This document shows positions 9,196 to 18,147 of a DNA stretch of 64,000 nucleotides, piece after piece. This stretch comes from Acinetobacter sp. C32I (GTDB lineage Bacteria; Pseudomonadota; Gammaproteobacteria; Pseudomonadales; Moraxellaceae), in assembly GCF_023702715.1 (NCBI RefSeq), contig NZ_CP098480.1, positions 2,728,001 to 2,792,000 of the forward strand, written 5' to 3'. The position numbers and the translations under genes are program-made. The notes beneath the pieces are model-generated. The model did not search any database. It saw only the letters and a list, made by a program, of their open reading frames with translations, and had not been told where the DNA came from. The first letter of the stretch is position 1, and each line of letters starts with the position of its first letter.

Positions 9196-10616
9196 TATTC
9201 TGCTCCTACTACAGCGGGAAGGCTATTGGTATCTTTCCAAAGGGTTTGATTAATCTGATTTAAAGCGTCACTTGAACTCACCATACTCGGCTCAATGCCC
9301 AACGCTAGACTCTCTGCATCAATTTGCTTTTGCCATGCACTCTTGAGTAACTGCACTTTATTTAAACGTTGATCTTGCAATTGCATGGTGGCTTGCTGCA
9401 CATCGGTAATGGCATATTTACCGACTTTGAAACCGAGCAGCATTTTCTCTTGTACCGTTTCAGACAATGGAATTTGTCGCTGATTGACGAGATCGAACTG
9501 TTGTTTCAATCCAGCCAACTCTGCTGTTAAAGTCTGAATTGCATTTAAGTTCTGCTGCTTGTAAAACTGTTGCTGCTTGACCAGTAAATCTTGTTTGGCA
9601 TTGGCAATTCGCAATGAATACTGTTGACGATTGAAAATATTCAACGGGATATCGATGCCCACTCGGAACTTGTTATCGGTCGAATTTGTTTCTGCGCTTT
9701 TACTTTGCACCATACCTAAATTGACGGTTGGATTTGGTCGGTTGGAGACTTTTAAATAATCGATATTGGCTTTTTGACGCACGATATCGAGTTGAATAGC
9801 ACGCTCAAATAAGTTGTTCTGCAAATAATCTTGCAAATCTTTTTGTTGTGGCCAGACATTACTTGCTTGGGTAGAGAAGCGATTATCGGTACTGCCCCAC
9901 AGATTTGCCAATTGACGCTTTGCCGTGGCTAAAGCCAGCTCGGTCTGCTGAAATAAACGCTGATTTTCAATATGCGCCATCAAAGTACGATCTAAATCGA
10001 CCTGCGCAATGCTGCCTGCTTTGAGTCTTAAACGCGTTGCATCTAGGGTCGCTTGACTGGTTTTTAGCTGTGCCTGAACCACATCATGTTCTAACTCCAA
10101 CACCACCACTTGCGACCACAGATATTTCACCGCCAACTCAAGTTGCGCATTATATAGCTCTTGATTGAGGCCGACCTGAGACGCTTGTACATCCGCAAGT
10201 TTGACCGCAGCACGGCGTTGACCAAAAATGTCCAATTTCTGTGAAACACCAAACTCCAGCTCTTTATCTTTACCCGACCTAAAGTCAGTTTGCTGAATCG
10301 AAAAACTTGGGTTCGACCATAAACCCGCTTGTTTTACATTGGCCTCAGCGATTCCTTGCTGGGTTTGCCACACCCCTGTGCCAGCCTGATATCGTTTCAC
10401 ATCCTGCAAGATTTGCTCAAAATTCAGATTGCGTTGGGCAGCTTTGCTTACAGGCTGCTGATTCGCATCCAGTAAAGATTCTGCGGCAATGGATGGACTC
10501 AAAATGGCCGTACTTAAGGCAAGTGCCAACACTGACCACTTCAACGACAATTGAGTCGGATTTTTTCGCGTATGTTGCTCAACTGCATGGATACGCTGAT
10601 TTAAACTAGAAGACAT
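9195..10616 (-). CDS. czcC: CzcC, outer-membrane efflux channel
   Basis: A TolC-like outer-membrane factor, 473 aa, forming the exit duct of the Czc pump. An unusually long signal sequence has its hydrophobic core at about residues 28-44. Two outer-membrane efflux repeats follow, with long Gln/Ala-rich helices. The ribosome site GCGGGG before the ATG lies inside a hairpin between this gene and the CzcI-like gene (see 10620-10654). It is coupled to czcB by a one-base overlap. Confidence 0.93.
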   Translation of the reverse strand: MSSSLNQRIHAVEQHTRKNPTQLSLKWSVLALALSTAILSPSIAAESLLDANQQPVSKAAQRNLNFEQILQDVKRYQAGTGVWQTQQGIAEANVKQAGLWSNPSFSIQQTDFRSGKDKELEFGVSQKLDIFGQRRAAVKLADVQASQVGLNQELYNAQLELAVKYLWSQVVVLELEHDVVQAQLKTSQATLDATRLRLKAGSIAQVDLDRTLMAHIENQRLFQQTELALATAKRQLANLWGSTDNRFSTQASNVWPQQKDLQDYLQNNLFERAIQLDIVRQKANIDYLKVSNRPNPTVNLGMVQSKSAETNSTDNKFRVGIDIPLNIFNRQQYSLRIANAKQDLLVKQQQFYKQQNLNAIQTLTAELAGLKQQFDLVNQRQIPLSETVQEKMLLGFKVGKYAITDVQQATMQLQDQRLNKVQLLKSAWQKQIDAESLALGIEPSMVSSSDALNQINQTLWKDTNSLPAVVGAE

Positions 10617-10619
10617 ATA

Positions 10620-10654
10620 AAGCCCCGCAAAGTAATAAGATTGCGGTGGGCTAT
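10620..10654 (-). promoter_or_regulatory. Hairpin covering the czcC ribosome binding site
   Basis: Read on the minus strand, AGCCC-ACCGCA pairs with TGCGGGGCT (with a small bulge), and the GCGGGG likely used as ribosome site for czcC is in the right arm. A short TTTAT follows. It could act as an attenuator, processing site or translation control; that is inference from sequence only. Confidence 0.4.
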
Positions 10655-10670
10655 TTTTCGGCTACCCCAC

Positions 10671-11072
10671 CTATAGCGGGGTCAATACAGGGGGCGGATT
10701 TAATCCAGAGAGATGTGGTGACTGGTAGGAATTAGACCAGTAATATTTTTGTTCTATGTCTTGGCTATGCAACATCGGTTCATTCACACGTTGCTGAACT
10801 TCAGCCACCACCACATGAAAACAAGATGGCAAATGATCATGATGATCTTGCAAGCTTAAGGGCATCGGCAAATCTGCAGCGACTTTATCGAGGACAGCAC
10901 TTTGTTCAGCACTGTGTGTCTGTTCAGCGACATGATGCCCAAAATGATTCAACGTACTGTACTCACTGACCGTTTCATGCGCGCAAAATGCTGCCGCCAC
11001 ATTCCAGAAACTTTGGAATATGAACAAACTCAGCAAGACGGTCACGAAAACAGTTGAGCGTTGCAACAGCAC
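10671..11072 (-). CDS. czcI: CzcI-like periplasmic protein, 133 aa
   Basis: A small secreted protein at the head of the czc block. A signal-type hydrophobic segment (about residues 8-28) is followed by many His residues (HFGHH, HDHLPSCFH). Proteins of this kind occur before czcCBA and are thought to modulate efflux or its regulation. The start is uncertain: the GTG at 11072 is very close to its AAGGGT site, and a TTG two codons further in is better spaced. The gene is followed by czcC after a 54-base gap with a hairpin. The assignment rests on position, size and His content. Confidence 0.65.
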   Translation of the reverse strand: MLLQRSTVFVTVLLSLFIFQSFWNVAAAFCAHETVSEYSTLNHFGHHVAEQTHSAEQSAVLDKVAADLPMPLSLQDHHDHLPSCFHVVVAEVQQRVNEPMLHSQDIEQKYYWSNSYQSPHLSGLNPPPVLTPL

Positions 11073-11098
11073 ACCCTTACAGTAAATTGCACAAAGGC

Positions 11099-11161
11099 AC
11101 TATAGCAGGCTATGCCAATGTAATAAAATTACAAAACAATTTTCAGTGAATTTCTCACTGA
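11099..11161. promoter_or_regulatory. czc promoter region with inverted repeats
   Basis: On the minus strand a likely -10 (TATAGT, 11099-11104) precedes the CzcI-like gene, with no good -35. Upstream lie two inverted repeats: TGTAAT-3-ATTACA at 11119-11133 and TCAGTGA-5-TCACTGA at 11143-11161. A weak -35 with palindromes upstream fits an activator-dependent promoter. A lipoprotein gene starts in the opposite direction at 11220, so the sites may serve either gene. Confidence 0.45.
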
Positions 11162-11219
11162 TTTAAAACGTTTTTTGATTCTCATTCATGACAATAATGT
11201 TCTTTCTGACGGATATTTT

Positions 11220-11906
11220 ATGTATAAAACCTTCTCTCTTCTGGTCTTAGCCATTGCTTTAAGCGGATGTGCAACCACGCTACTTTCCACAGCCCTGCCG
11301 AGTGAAAGTACTCAGGTTCAAACCACCACACTGAAAACCGATCAAATTTTGGCACTTGGACAAGCCATTCAAGATGAGAAAAACCAAGGTCTGGTGTTTA
11401 TTGGACAAGATTTCAACTACTTAATGACCGATGGCAGTGCTGAACTGCTAAAGCTTTTACATGCCATTCCAGCCGAGCAACGCAGCTTTAGTCATCCTAG
11501 CCCACTGGTACTGACTATGGATGACCCGAATCATTTTCGTGGTGTATTACAAATTCGCTACCACACCCGTATGGTGGATCTCAATCCAAAGCAAAAAGAA
11601 TTATTGAAATCTCTAGGTTTTAGACAAAATTTTGACTTGATTCAAAACCAAGAATCTGCGCCCTATCCCTATATCAATGTGTTTTTTAAAGGGCAGCTGT
11701 ATCAGGCACTCGATCAGCAAAAAATCCAACAGAAATTAGCACAACCCTATCCAATCATCTTACAGCAAGAGACCTCGCTCACCACCAAACATCCAGTCAA
11801 ACGGGCAACTCGCATGGTGCTCTACCCTTTGGCGATGGTTTTCGATGTCGTCACTGTTACACCACTGCTGATGTGGTCTGATTTGCACGGCGATTTTAAT
11901 AAATAG
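11220..11906 (+). CDS. Uncharacterised lipoprotein, 228 aa
   Basis: The start is set at 11220 because it gives a clean lipoprotein signal peptide ending in LSGC, with Cys17 as the lipidated residue. The rest has no motif I can name; the C-terminus (YPLAMVFDVVTVTPLLMW) is hydrophobic, somewhat like the YceK/YidQ lipoproteins, but this likeness is weak. Asp and Gln are frequent, and no metal-binding cluster is visible although the gene is divergent from the czc block. It probably sits in the outer membrane. Confidence 0.8.
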   Translation: MYKTFSLLVLAIALSGCATTLLSTALPSESTQVQTTTLKTDQILALGQAIQDEKNQGLVFIGQDFNYLMTDGSAELLKLLHAIPAEQRSFSHPSPLVLTMDDPNHFRGVLQIRYHTRMVDLNPKQKELLKSLGFRQNFDLIQNQESAPYPYINVFFKGQLYQALDQQKIQQKLAQPYPIILQQETSLTTKHPVKRATRMVLYPLAMVFDVVTVTPLLMWSDLHGDFNK

Positions 11907-12075
11907 ACACAAATAAATCGGCACTCCATATTAAGCTAATTACTTGAGCAATTAGGTATTGGCTTATTTTTTATGACATTTCTCAATCTGCTGAAATACA
12001 CAAATAGAACAATAACTGCAAAGAAAAAACATATATTAAAAACATAATAATGAAAAACTTAGCTTAAGGAGTTGC

Positions 12076-12456
12076 ATGATGAATATTGTAAATATCAAAC
12101 AGCGGTTGCATTCCTATTGTTCTGATTTGGTTCAACAGAACAGCCTGTCCGACTCTGAACAGGAAATTCACAAAGCCGAATTTTTTAAAACATTGGCCCA
12201 TCACGAACATGAGCAAGATGCCCACCCGTTTATTTCAGCCAATGACCGCAATGCCGTTTGGTATTTTTTACGTGCAGCACTGCGTGGTAATGCAGATGCA
12301 GCCTTTAAACTAGGCGAGAGCTATTTACATGGCGAGTTAGGTTTAGATAAAAATTATGGCAAAGCTCAATATTGGCTAGAACGCGCAGCCAACTTAGGGC
12401 ATCCTGAAGCCAAAGCCTATTTATATAGTGCATTCAGTGAATTAGCGTTTTCATAA
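12076..12456 (+). CDS. Sel1-repeat protein, 126 aa
   Basis: A short cytoplasmic protein with at least one Sel1-like repeat in residues about 73-117 (pattern AAFKLGESYLHG...YGKAQYWLERAANLGHPEAKAYL). Such repeats are helix-turn-helix protein-binding modules. The AAGGAG ribosome site lies just before ATGATG; either ATG could be used. No signal peptide is present. The gene is a single unit ending in the terminator shared with ettA. The partner is unknown. Confidence 0.82.
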   Translation: MMNIVNIKQRLHSYCSDLVQQNSLSDSEQEIHKAEFFKTLAHHEHEQDAHPFISANDRNAVWYFLRAALRGNADAAFKLGESYLHGELGLDKNYGKAQYWLERAANLGHPEAKAYLYSAFSELAFS

Positions 12457-12460
12457 GCAT

Positions 12461-12490
12461 AAAAAAACCAGCTCGAAAGCTGGTTTTTTT
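12461..12490. terminator. Bidirectional terminator between Sel1 gene and ettA
   Basis: AAAAAAACCAGCT-CGAA-AGCTGGTTTTTTT is a symmetrical stem-loop with A and T runs on both sides, able to end both convergent transcripts. Confidence 0.9.
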
Positions 12491-12500
12491 ATATCAGGAC

Positions 12501-14162
12501 TTAACCTGTAATTTTTTTGTACTTGGTACGTTTTTGAGCCGCATCATCACCTAGACGCGATTGGCGATAAGCTTCGTATTCTGCATAGTTACCTGTGTAG
12601 AATTCTGGCTGTTCGTTCTCAAAAGATAAAATGTGCGTTGCAATACGGTCGAGGAACCAACGATCATGCGATACCACCATAACCGTACCTGGGAATACCA
12701 AGATTGCATCCTCAAGCGCACGTAAAGTCTCAATATCCAAGTCGTTCGATGGTTCATCCAGTAAGATCACGTTGGCGCCCATCTGTAATATCTTGGCAAG
12801 TTGTAAACGGTTACGTTCACCACCAGACAATTCACCTACGCGTTTTTGCTGATCTTGACCTTTGAAGTTAAAGCGACCGATATAAGCACGTGATGCGATT
12901 TCGTAATCACCAATTTTTAAGATATCTAAACCGCCAGAAACTTCTTCCCAAACAGTTTTGTTGTTATCCAAGGTGTCACGAATCTGACCAACGTAAGCCA
13001 CTTTAACCGACTCACCTAAAGTCACAGTACCTGTATCTGGTTGCTGTTCACCGGTCATCATACGGAATAGCGTGGTTTTACCCGCACCGTTTGGACCCAC
13101 GATACCGACAATCGCTGTAGGTGGTACAGTGAAGGTCAGGTTTTCATACAAGAGGCGACCATCGAATGATTTACTGATGCCTTCCACTTCCACAACTTTG
13201 TTACCCAAACGTGGGCCAGGTGGAATGTAGATTTCAGAAGTTTCATTACGTTGTTGGAATTCTTTAGAGTTAAGCTCTTCAAAACGTTCCATACGCGCTT
13301 TGTTTTTCTTTTGCTGACCTTTGGCATTTGAGCGAACCCATTCGAGCTCTTTCTTCAACGCCTTCGCAAAAGATTCTTCTTGTTTCTGCTCTTGTTCTAA
13401 ACGAGCATTCTTTTGTTCCAACCAAGAAGAATAGTTACCTTGATAAGGAATCCCCATACCACGGTCAAGTTCAAGAATCCACTCAGCCACGTTATCCAAG
13501 AAATAACGGTCATGCGTAATTGCCACGATCGTACCAGGGAAGTCTTTCAAGAAACGCTCTAACCAAGACACTGACTCAGCATCTAAATGGTTCGTCGGTT
13601 CATCAAGAAGCAACATGTCTGGCTTAGATAGCAATAAACGGCACAGGGCAACACGACGACGCTCACCACCTGAAAGTAGTGATACATCTGCATCCCAAGC
13701 TGGAAGATTCAATGCATCAGCTGCAATTTCAAGCTGGTTATTCAGGTTGTGTGCATCCCATGCATGGATGATTGATTCTAATTTTTCTTGCTCTTTCGCA
13801 AGCGCATCAAAATCTGCATCTGGTTCAGCATATTCAGCAAAAACTTGATCAAGGCGAGCTAAAGCATCCAGTGCTTCGCGTACGCCATCTTCAACGTTAC
13901 CACGAACGTCTTTGCTTGGATCAAGTGGCGGCTCTTGTTCTAAATAGCCGATTTTGATTCCTGGTTGTGCACGAGCTTCACCTGAGAAATCTTTATCTAC
14001 GCCAGCCATAATACGGAGTAAGGTTGACTTACCTGCACCGTTCAAACCAAGCACACCAATTTTTGCACCTGGGAAAAATGATAAAGAGATGTCTTTTAAG
14101 ATTTCGCGCTTCGGCGGAACCATTTTCGACACTCGGTTCATCGTATAAATATATTGGGCCAC
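12501..14162 (-). CDS. ettA: EttA, energy-dependent translational throttle ABC-F protein
   Basis: A ribosome-associated ABC-F ATPase that gates the first elongation step by binding the E site. Two ABC domains each show Walker A (GLNGAGKST, GPNGAGKTT), the LSGGE signature and LLLDEP/ILLDEP Walker B motifs, with the linker between them. I chose GTG at 14162: it has AGGAGTCC upstream, and the resulting N-terminus (VAQYIYTMNRVSK) matches the family, giving 553 aa, almost the E. coli length. The open frame extends 46 codons further upstream without support. Confidence 0.96.
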   Translation of the reverse strand: MAQYIYTMNRVSKMVPPKREILKDISLSFFPGAKIGVLGLNGAGKSTLLRIMAGVDKDFSGEARAQPGIKIGYLEQEPPLDPSKDVRGNVEDGVREALDALARLDQVFAEYAEPDADFDALAKEQEKLESIIHAWDAHNLNNQLEIAADALNLPAWDADVSLLSGGERRRVALCRLLLSKPDMLLLDEPTNHLDAESVSWLERFLKDFPGTIVAITHDRYFLDNVAEWILELDRGMGIPYQGNYSSWLEQKNARLEQEQKQEESFAKALKKELEWVRSNAKGQQKKNKARMERFEELNSKEFQQRNETSEIYIPPGPRLGNKVVEVEGISKSFDGRLLYENLTFTVPPTAIVGIVGPNGAGKTTLFRMMTGEQQPDTGTVTLGESVKVAYVGQIRDTLDNNKTVWEEVSGGLDILKIGDYEIASRAYIGRFNFKGQDQQKRVGELSGGERNRLQLAKILQMGANVILLDEPSNDLDIETLRALEDAILVFPGTVMVVSHDRWFLDRIATHILSFENEQPEFYTGNYAEYEAYRQSRLGDDAAQKRTKYKKITG

Positions 14163-14463
14163 GCAGGACTCCTCAATTGAAAAACCAATACATCGCAAAT
14201 AAGCGAATAAAATAATCGGGCGTATTATACGCTGAAAACCCAATTGACTTGAAGTTAAGTTGGGATTTGTTTGCCTCGAACAAAGGATTTTCTTTTTCAA
14301 GACATTACAAGCTTGAATGATTTCACTTTTCTTAAAACCGCGACTAGAGCGAAAGCAGAGGCTATATCACCAAAAACGCTATGTAGCGCAAAAATTATGC
14401 ACCATTTTGGATAAAATATGCGCTAGACTCGGTCAGTATTTAACTCACGTAGATGATGTAATC

Positions 14464-15741
14464 ATGACCTATAAAGATGAAACTTTAGCCATTCATGCGG
14501 GATATTCACCAGAAGCAACCACCAAAGCCGTGGCGGTACCCATTTATCAAACCACTTCTTATGCCTTTGATAATACGCAACATGGTGCAGATTTATTTGA
14601 TCTCAAAGTGCAGGGCAATATCTATACACGGATCATGAACCCGACTACAGCCGTACTCGAACAACGTATTGCGGCACTTGAAGGTGGAATTGGTGCATTG
14701 GCTTTAGCATCGGGTATGGCTGCAATCACTTACGCAATTCAAACCATTGCCGAAGCAGGCGACAATATTGCATCAGTATCCACCTTATACGGCGGAACCT
14801 ATAACCTGTTTGCCCATACCTTGCCAAAGCAAGGCATTGAAGTGCGCTTCTTCGATTATCAAAATCCAGAAGCATTACGCCAGATTATTGATGACAAAAC
14901 CAAATTGGTCTTTATTGAGTCCATTGGTAATCCGCTCGGCAATATCATCGATCTAGAAGTGATTGCCAAGATTGCGCATGAATATGGCGTGCCTGTGATC
15001 GTAGATAATACCGTGGCGACCCCTGCACTGCTCAAACCTTTTGAATTTGGTGCAGACATTGTGATTCACTCACTCACCAAATATATCGGCGGGCATGGCA
15101 ACAGCATTGGTGGCGTGATTGTCGATAGTGGCAAATTTCCTTGGGGCCAATTTCCTGAACGTTTTAAAGCATTAAATACACCAGACCCAAGCTATCACGG
15201 CGTGAATTATGTCGAAGTACTGGGTGAGGCAGCTTATATTGCCCGTGCACGCGTGGTGCCTTTACGTAATACTGGTGCAGCAATTAGTCCATTAAGCGTA
15301 TTCTTGATCCTACAAGGACTCGAAACCTTAAGCCTACGTATGGAACGCCATACTGAAAATGCCATTCAGGTTGCTGAATATTTAAAACAACATCCAAAAG
15401 TAAAATGGGTCAATTACGCAGGTCTATCTGATCATCCACAGCACCATTTGGCACAAAAGTATGTGAAAGGTAAACCTTCTGCCATCCTTTCTTTTGGTGT
15501 TCAGGATGGTTTAGCCGGTGGCACCCGCTTTATTGATGCATTACAGCTGTTTACCCGTTTAGTGAATATTGGGGATGCCAAAAGTTTGGCCTGTCACCCT
15601 GCCACAACCACGCACCGTCAACTCAATGCCGAAGAGCTGAAATCAGCAGGCGTCAGTGAAGACTTAGTGCGTTTATCTATTGGGATTGAGCATGTCGATG
15701 ACCTGATTGCTGACCTCGAACAGGCCCTTGCTCAAGTTTAA
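14464..15741 (+). CDS. metY: O-acetylhomoserine aminocarboxypropyltransferase (sulfhydrylase)
   Basis: A PLP enzyme that makes homocysteine from O-acetylhomoserine and sulfide in methionine synthesis, 425 aa. The Cys/Met-metabolism fold is clear: SGMAAITYAIQ, the region VDNTVATPALLKPFEFGAD, and the PLP lysine in IHSLTKYIGGHGN. The long insert compared with cystathionine gamma-synthase is typical of MetY. The start at 14464 (TYKDETLAIHAGY) matches family N-termini; the open frame runs 49 codons further upstream. The ribosome site is weak. A strong terminator follows. Confidence 0.93.
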   Translation: MTYKDETLAIHAGYSPEATTKAVAVPIYQTTSYAFDNTQHGADLFDLKVQGNIYTRIMNPTTAVLEQRIAALEGGIGALALASGMAAITYAIQTIAEAGDNIASVSTLYGGTYNLFAHTLPKQGIEVRFFDYQNPEALRQIIDDKTKLVFIESIGNPLGNIIDLEVIAKIAHEYGVPVIVDNTVATPALLKPFEFGADIVIHSLTKYIGGHGNSIGGVIVDSGKFPWGQFPERFKALNTPDPSYHGVNYVEVLGEAAYIARARVVPLRNTGAAISPLSVFLILQGLETLSLRMERHTENAIQVAEYLKQHPKVKWVNYAGLSDHPQHHLAQKYVKGKPSAILSFGVQDGLAGGTRFIDALQLFTRLVNIGDAKSLACHPATTTHRQLNAEELKSAGVSEDLVRLSIGIEHVDDLIADLEQALAQV

Positions 15742-15754
15742 TTTGAATGAAATC

Positions 15755-15784
15755 AATAAGCCCCTGAACAGGGGCTTATTTTTT
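15755..15784 (+). terminator. Terminator of metY
   Basis: AATAAGCCCCTG and CAGGGGCTTATT pair around a short AA loop, and a T run follows. Confidence 0.9.
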
Positions 15785-15990
15785 GTGCAAAATCACAAAA
15801 TTTTTATTGCTTTTTCAACTATTACAAGATCTTGTTTTAGAGCTTTTACTCTAAAAAAGACATTATTTTTCAAAGATTTACACTAGACAAACAAAAAATA
15901 TCGGTTAATATTACAGCAAAATAAAGTGCAGTGTTTAATCGTAATAAGAAGGCATTGCAAACAACAGTGTGATTAATGTAGGACACTTAC

Positions 15991-16878
15991 ATGAATGCAA
16001 AACTCAAAAAACTTTTTCAGCAAAAAGTCGACGGTAAAACGATCATTGTCACTGGTGCATCAAGTGGTATTGGTTTAACGGTTTCAAAATACCTCGCACA
16101 AGCAGGTGCTCATGTGCTCTTGCTTGCTCGTACCAAGGAGAAGTTAGATGAGGTAAAAGCAGAGATCGAAGCGGAAGGTGGAACAGCCTCTGTTTTCCCA
16201 TGCGATCTAAACGACATGGAGTCAATCGACGCGGTTTCAAAAGAAATCTTAGCGGCAGTTGATCACATTGATATTCTTGTTAACAATGCAGGACGCTCAA
16301 TCCGTCGTGCAGTACATGAGTCTGTTGATCGTTTCCATGACTTCGAACGTACCATGCAGTTAAATTACTTTGGTGCAGTGCGTTTAGTCTTGAATATTTT
16401 ACCGCACATGATGCAGCGCAAAGACGGTCAAATCATCAACATCAGCTCGATTGGTGTTCTTGCCAATGCAACGCGCTTTTCTGCTTACGTTGCGTCTAAA
16501 GCGGCATTGGATGCATTTAGTCGTTGTTTATCTGCCGAAGTGCATTCACACAAGATTGCGATTACCTCTATTTATATGCCTTTGGTGCGGACACCAATGA
16601 TCGCACCGACCAAGATCTATAAATATGTACCAACGCTTTCTCCAGAAGAAGCAGCCGATTTAATTGCTTATGCGATCGTGAAACGTCCGAAAAAAATCGC
16701 AACGAACTTAGGTCGCCTTGCTTCGATTACTTATGCCATTGCACCAGACATTAACAACATTTTAATGTCGATTGGTTTCAACCTGTTCCCAAGCTCTACC
16801 GCGTCTGTCGGTGAGCAAGAGAAGTTAAATCTGATTCAACGTGCTTATGCGCGCTTGTTCCCAGGCGAACACTGGTAA
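15991..16878 (+). CDS. acr1: Acr1, fatty acyl-CoA reductase (short-chain dehydrogenase)
   Basis: An NADPH-dependent reductase that turns long-chain acyl-CoA into fatty aldehyde, the first step to wax esters in Acinetobacter. 295 aa, the length I recall for A. baylyi Acr1, and the sequence matches my memory of it closely. Seen: the Rossmann motif TGASSGIG (residues 21-28), NNAG at 98-101, Ser152/153, and the catalytic Tyr166-x-x-x-Lys170. An intergenic space of about 250 AT-rich bases with its own promoter region precedes it, and a terminator follows. A decayed copy of its 3' end lies at 18645-18826. Confidence 0.94.
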   Translation: MNAKLKKLFQQKVDGKTIIVTGASSGIGLTVSKYLAQAGAHVLLLARTKEKLDEVKAEIEAEGGTASVFPCDLNDMESIDAVSKEILAAVDHIDILVNNAGRSIRRAVHESVDRFHDFERTMQLNYFGAVRLVLNILPHMMQRKDGQIINISSIGVLANATRFSAYVASKAALDAFSRCLSAEVHSHKIAITSIYMPLVRTPMIAPTKIYKYVPTLSPEEAADLIAYAIVKRPKKIATNLGRLASITYAIAPDINNILMSIGFNLFPSSTASVGEQEKLNLIQRAYARLFPGEHW

Positions 16879-16897
16879 TCTTTTTAGCTAAATTCAG

Positions 16898-16929
16898 AAA
16901 AACAGCCAATCTTTTGATTGGCTGTTTTT
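16898..16929. terminator. Terminator of acr1
   Basis: AAAAACAGCCAATC pairs with GATTGGCTGTTTTT. It is flanked by A and T runs, so it may also end the convergent reductase gene. Confidence 0.88.
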
Positions 16930-16943
16930 ATTTGAAGGAAGCT

Positions 16944-18041
16944 CTAACTGGCTTGATTGATCCAGTCGGTACTTTTTCGAATCGCAGCTTCCAAATTACC
17001 CATTGAAATCTGCCAGCGCTGTTGAAATTGCGTCAATCGTTTTCGATCCAACTGTTCTGTTCTTAGAAAACTCAGCATTTCCGTGGACATTTCTAATTTT
17101 TTCGCCAACCATTGCCACTTTAAAATAAATCTTAGCAGCCCAATCGGCACATGTCTGGTTGGTGCATTCACCTGCAATTGATCTGCAATCATTCGGGTCA
17201 GTTGATGCAGGGCAACAGAATGCTCACTCACCACCAGCATCGCTTGATTTGCCAAGGTCTGATCCATCGTTGCTTTCACCATCACCTGACATAAATCATC
17301 AACACGGATTAAAGGAAGATAATGCTGAGCCGTTGCCGGAATGGCACTCATTTTTTTACGTTTCAGCACATCAATCATTTGCGCGATTGGCTGATTCTTG
17401 GGGATTTCACCCGACACATCATCGCCAACCACTGTTGCTGGGTGGATAATGGTCCAATCTACCGATAGCTGTTGTGCTTGCTGTATCCATGCAAAATGCG
17501 CCTCTATTTTCGATGCTTCATAAGCCCCTAAATGCTGATACACAGATTGCCATTCGGTATTTTCTGGTTGTTCAAGACAAACTCCAGCTTGCTGTAAATG
17601 ACTTTCGATCGTCAGCATATAACCTGAAACATGTACTGCACGTTTTAAATCACAATGCTGATGCACACAGTTTAATAAATTCAACGCACCTTCAACATTG
17701 ACAGCCCTTGCTTGCTGCATACTGAGATTCCATGCAAACAATGCACTACTATTATATAAAGTGTTGACTGACTTTAATTTGTCCCAATCCACGCTGCTGA
17801 TGGCCAAATCCGTCCGTGTTACATCACCTTGAATAAAAGTCAGTTGCTCCAAGGGAATACCTTTTTGACTAAGCCAATGCATAAGCATTGCTTGTTGTTT
17901 TGCCTGATTCCGAAGCAAAGCAAAGACTGAGTGCCCCTGCCTTAATAGCTCTAAAATTAAATAGCGGCCAATAAATCCTGTTGCACCTGCCACCATCGCA
18001 ACTTGCCTATCTTGCTGTGTTTTTAAGTTGTTATGCGTCAT
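16944..18041 (-). CDS. NAD(P)-dependent reductase of the extended SDR (epimerase) family
   Basis: 365 aa. The N-terminal Rossmann motif GATGFIGRYL (residues 20-29) and a later Tyr-x-x-x-Lys (YEASK, near residue 172) place it in the extended short-chain dehydrogenase family. The size, the MHWLSQKGI region and C-terminal helical extension are like fatty acyl or NAD-dependent epimerase/dehydratase members. The substrate is not deducible. Its promoter is a MerR-type promoter facing the divergent MerR gene at 18148, so it is probably the regulator's target. Together the two form a block lying between acr1 and a degraded copy of the acr1 end. Confidence 0.85.
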   Translation of the reverse strand: MTHNNLKTQQDRQVAMVAGATGFIGRYLILELLRQGHSVFALLRNQAKQQAMLMHWLSQKGIPLEQLTFIQGDVTRTDLAISSVDWDKLKSVNTLYNSSALFAWNLSMQQARAVNVEGALNLLNCVHQHCDLKRAVHVSGYMLTIESHLQQAGVCLEQPENTEWQSVYQHLGAYEASKIEAHFAWIQQAQQLSVDWTIIHPATVVGDDVSGEIPKNQPIAQMIDVLKRKKMSAIPATAQHYLPLIRVDDLCQVMVKATMDQTLANQAMLVVSEHSVALHQLTRMIADQLQVNAPTRHVPIGLLRFILKWQWLAKKLEMSTEMLSFLRTEQLDRKRLTQFQQRWQISMGNLEAAIRKSTDWINQAS

Positions 18042-18072
18042 CTGCTACGCCCTTTTTAATGAATGTAGGCAT

Positions 18073-18104
18073 AGGCTAAAGGATGGAGTACACTCAATGG
18101 TCAA
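18073..18104 (-). promoter_or_regulatory. MerR-type promoter and operator
   Basis: On the minus strand, TTGACC (18099-18104) and TAGCCT (18073-18078) are separated by 20 bases. The over-long spacer holds the inverted repeat GAGT-2-ACTC (18086-18095). Overlong spacers with a central palindrome are the hallmark of MerR-controlled promoters, which the regulator untwists. It drives the reductase ending at 16944. Confidence 0.75.
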
Positions 18105-18147
18105 GTGGTTTATGCACCACTTTTTAAAAATAATAAAGGAGGTCTTT

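Noticed and set aside
14163..14300. 46-codon upstream extension of ettA
   Set aside because: The GTG at 14162 with AGGAG and the family N-terminus is much better supported.
15785..15990. Riboswitch before acr1
   Set aside because: The space is AT-rich and has no stable paired architecture that I can recognise.
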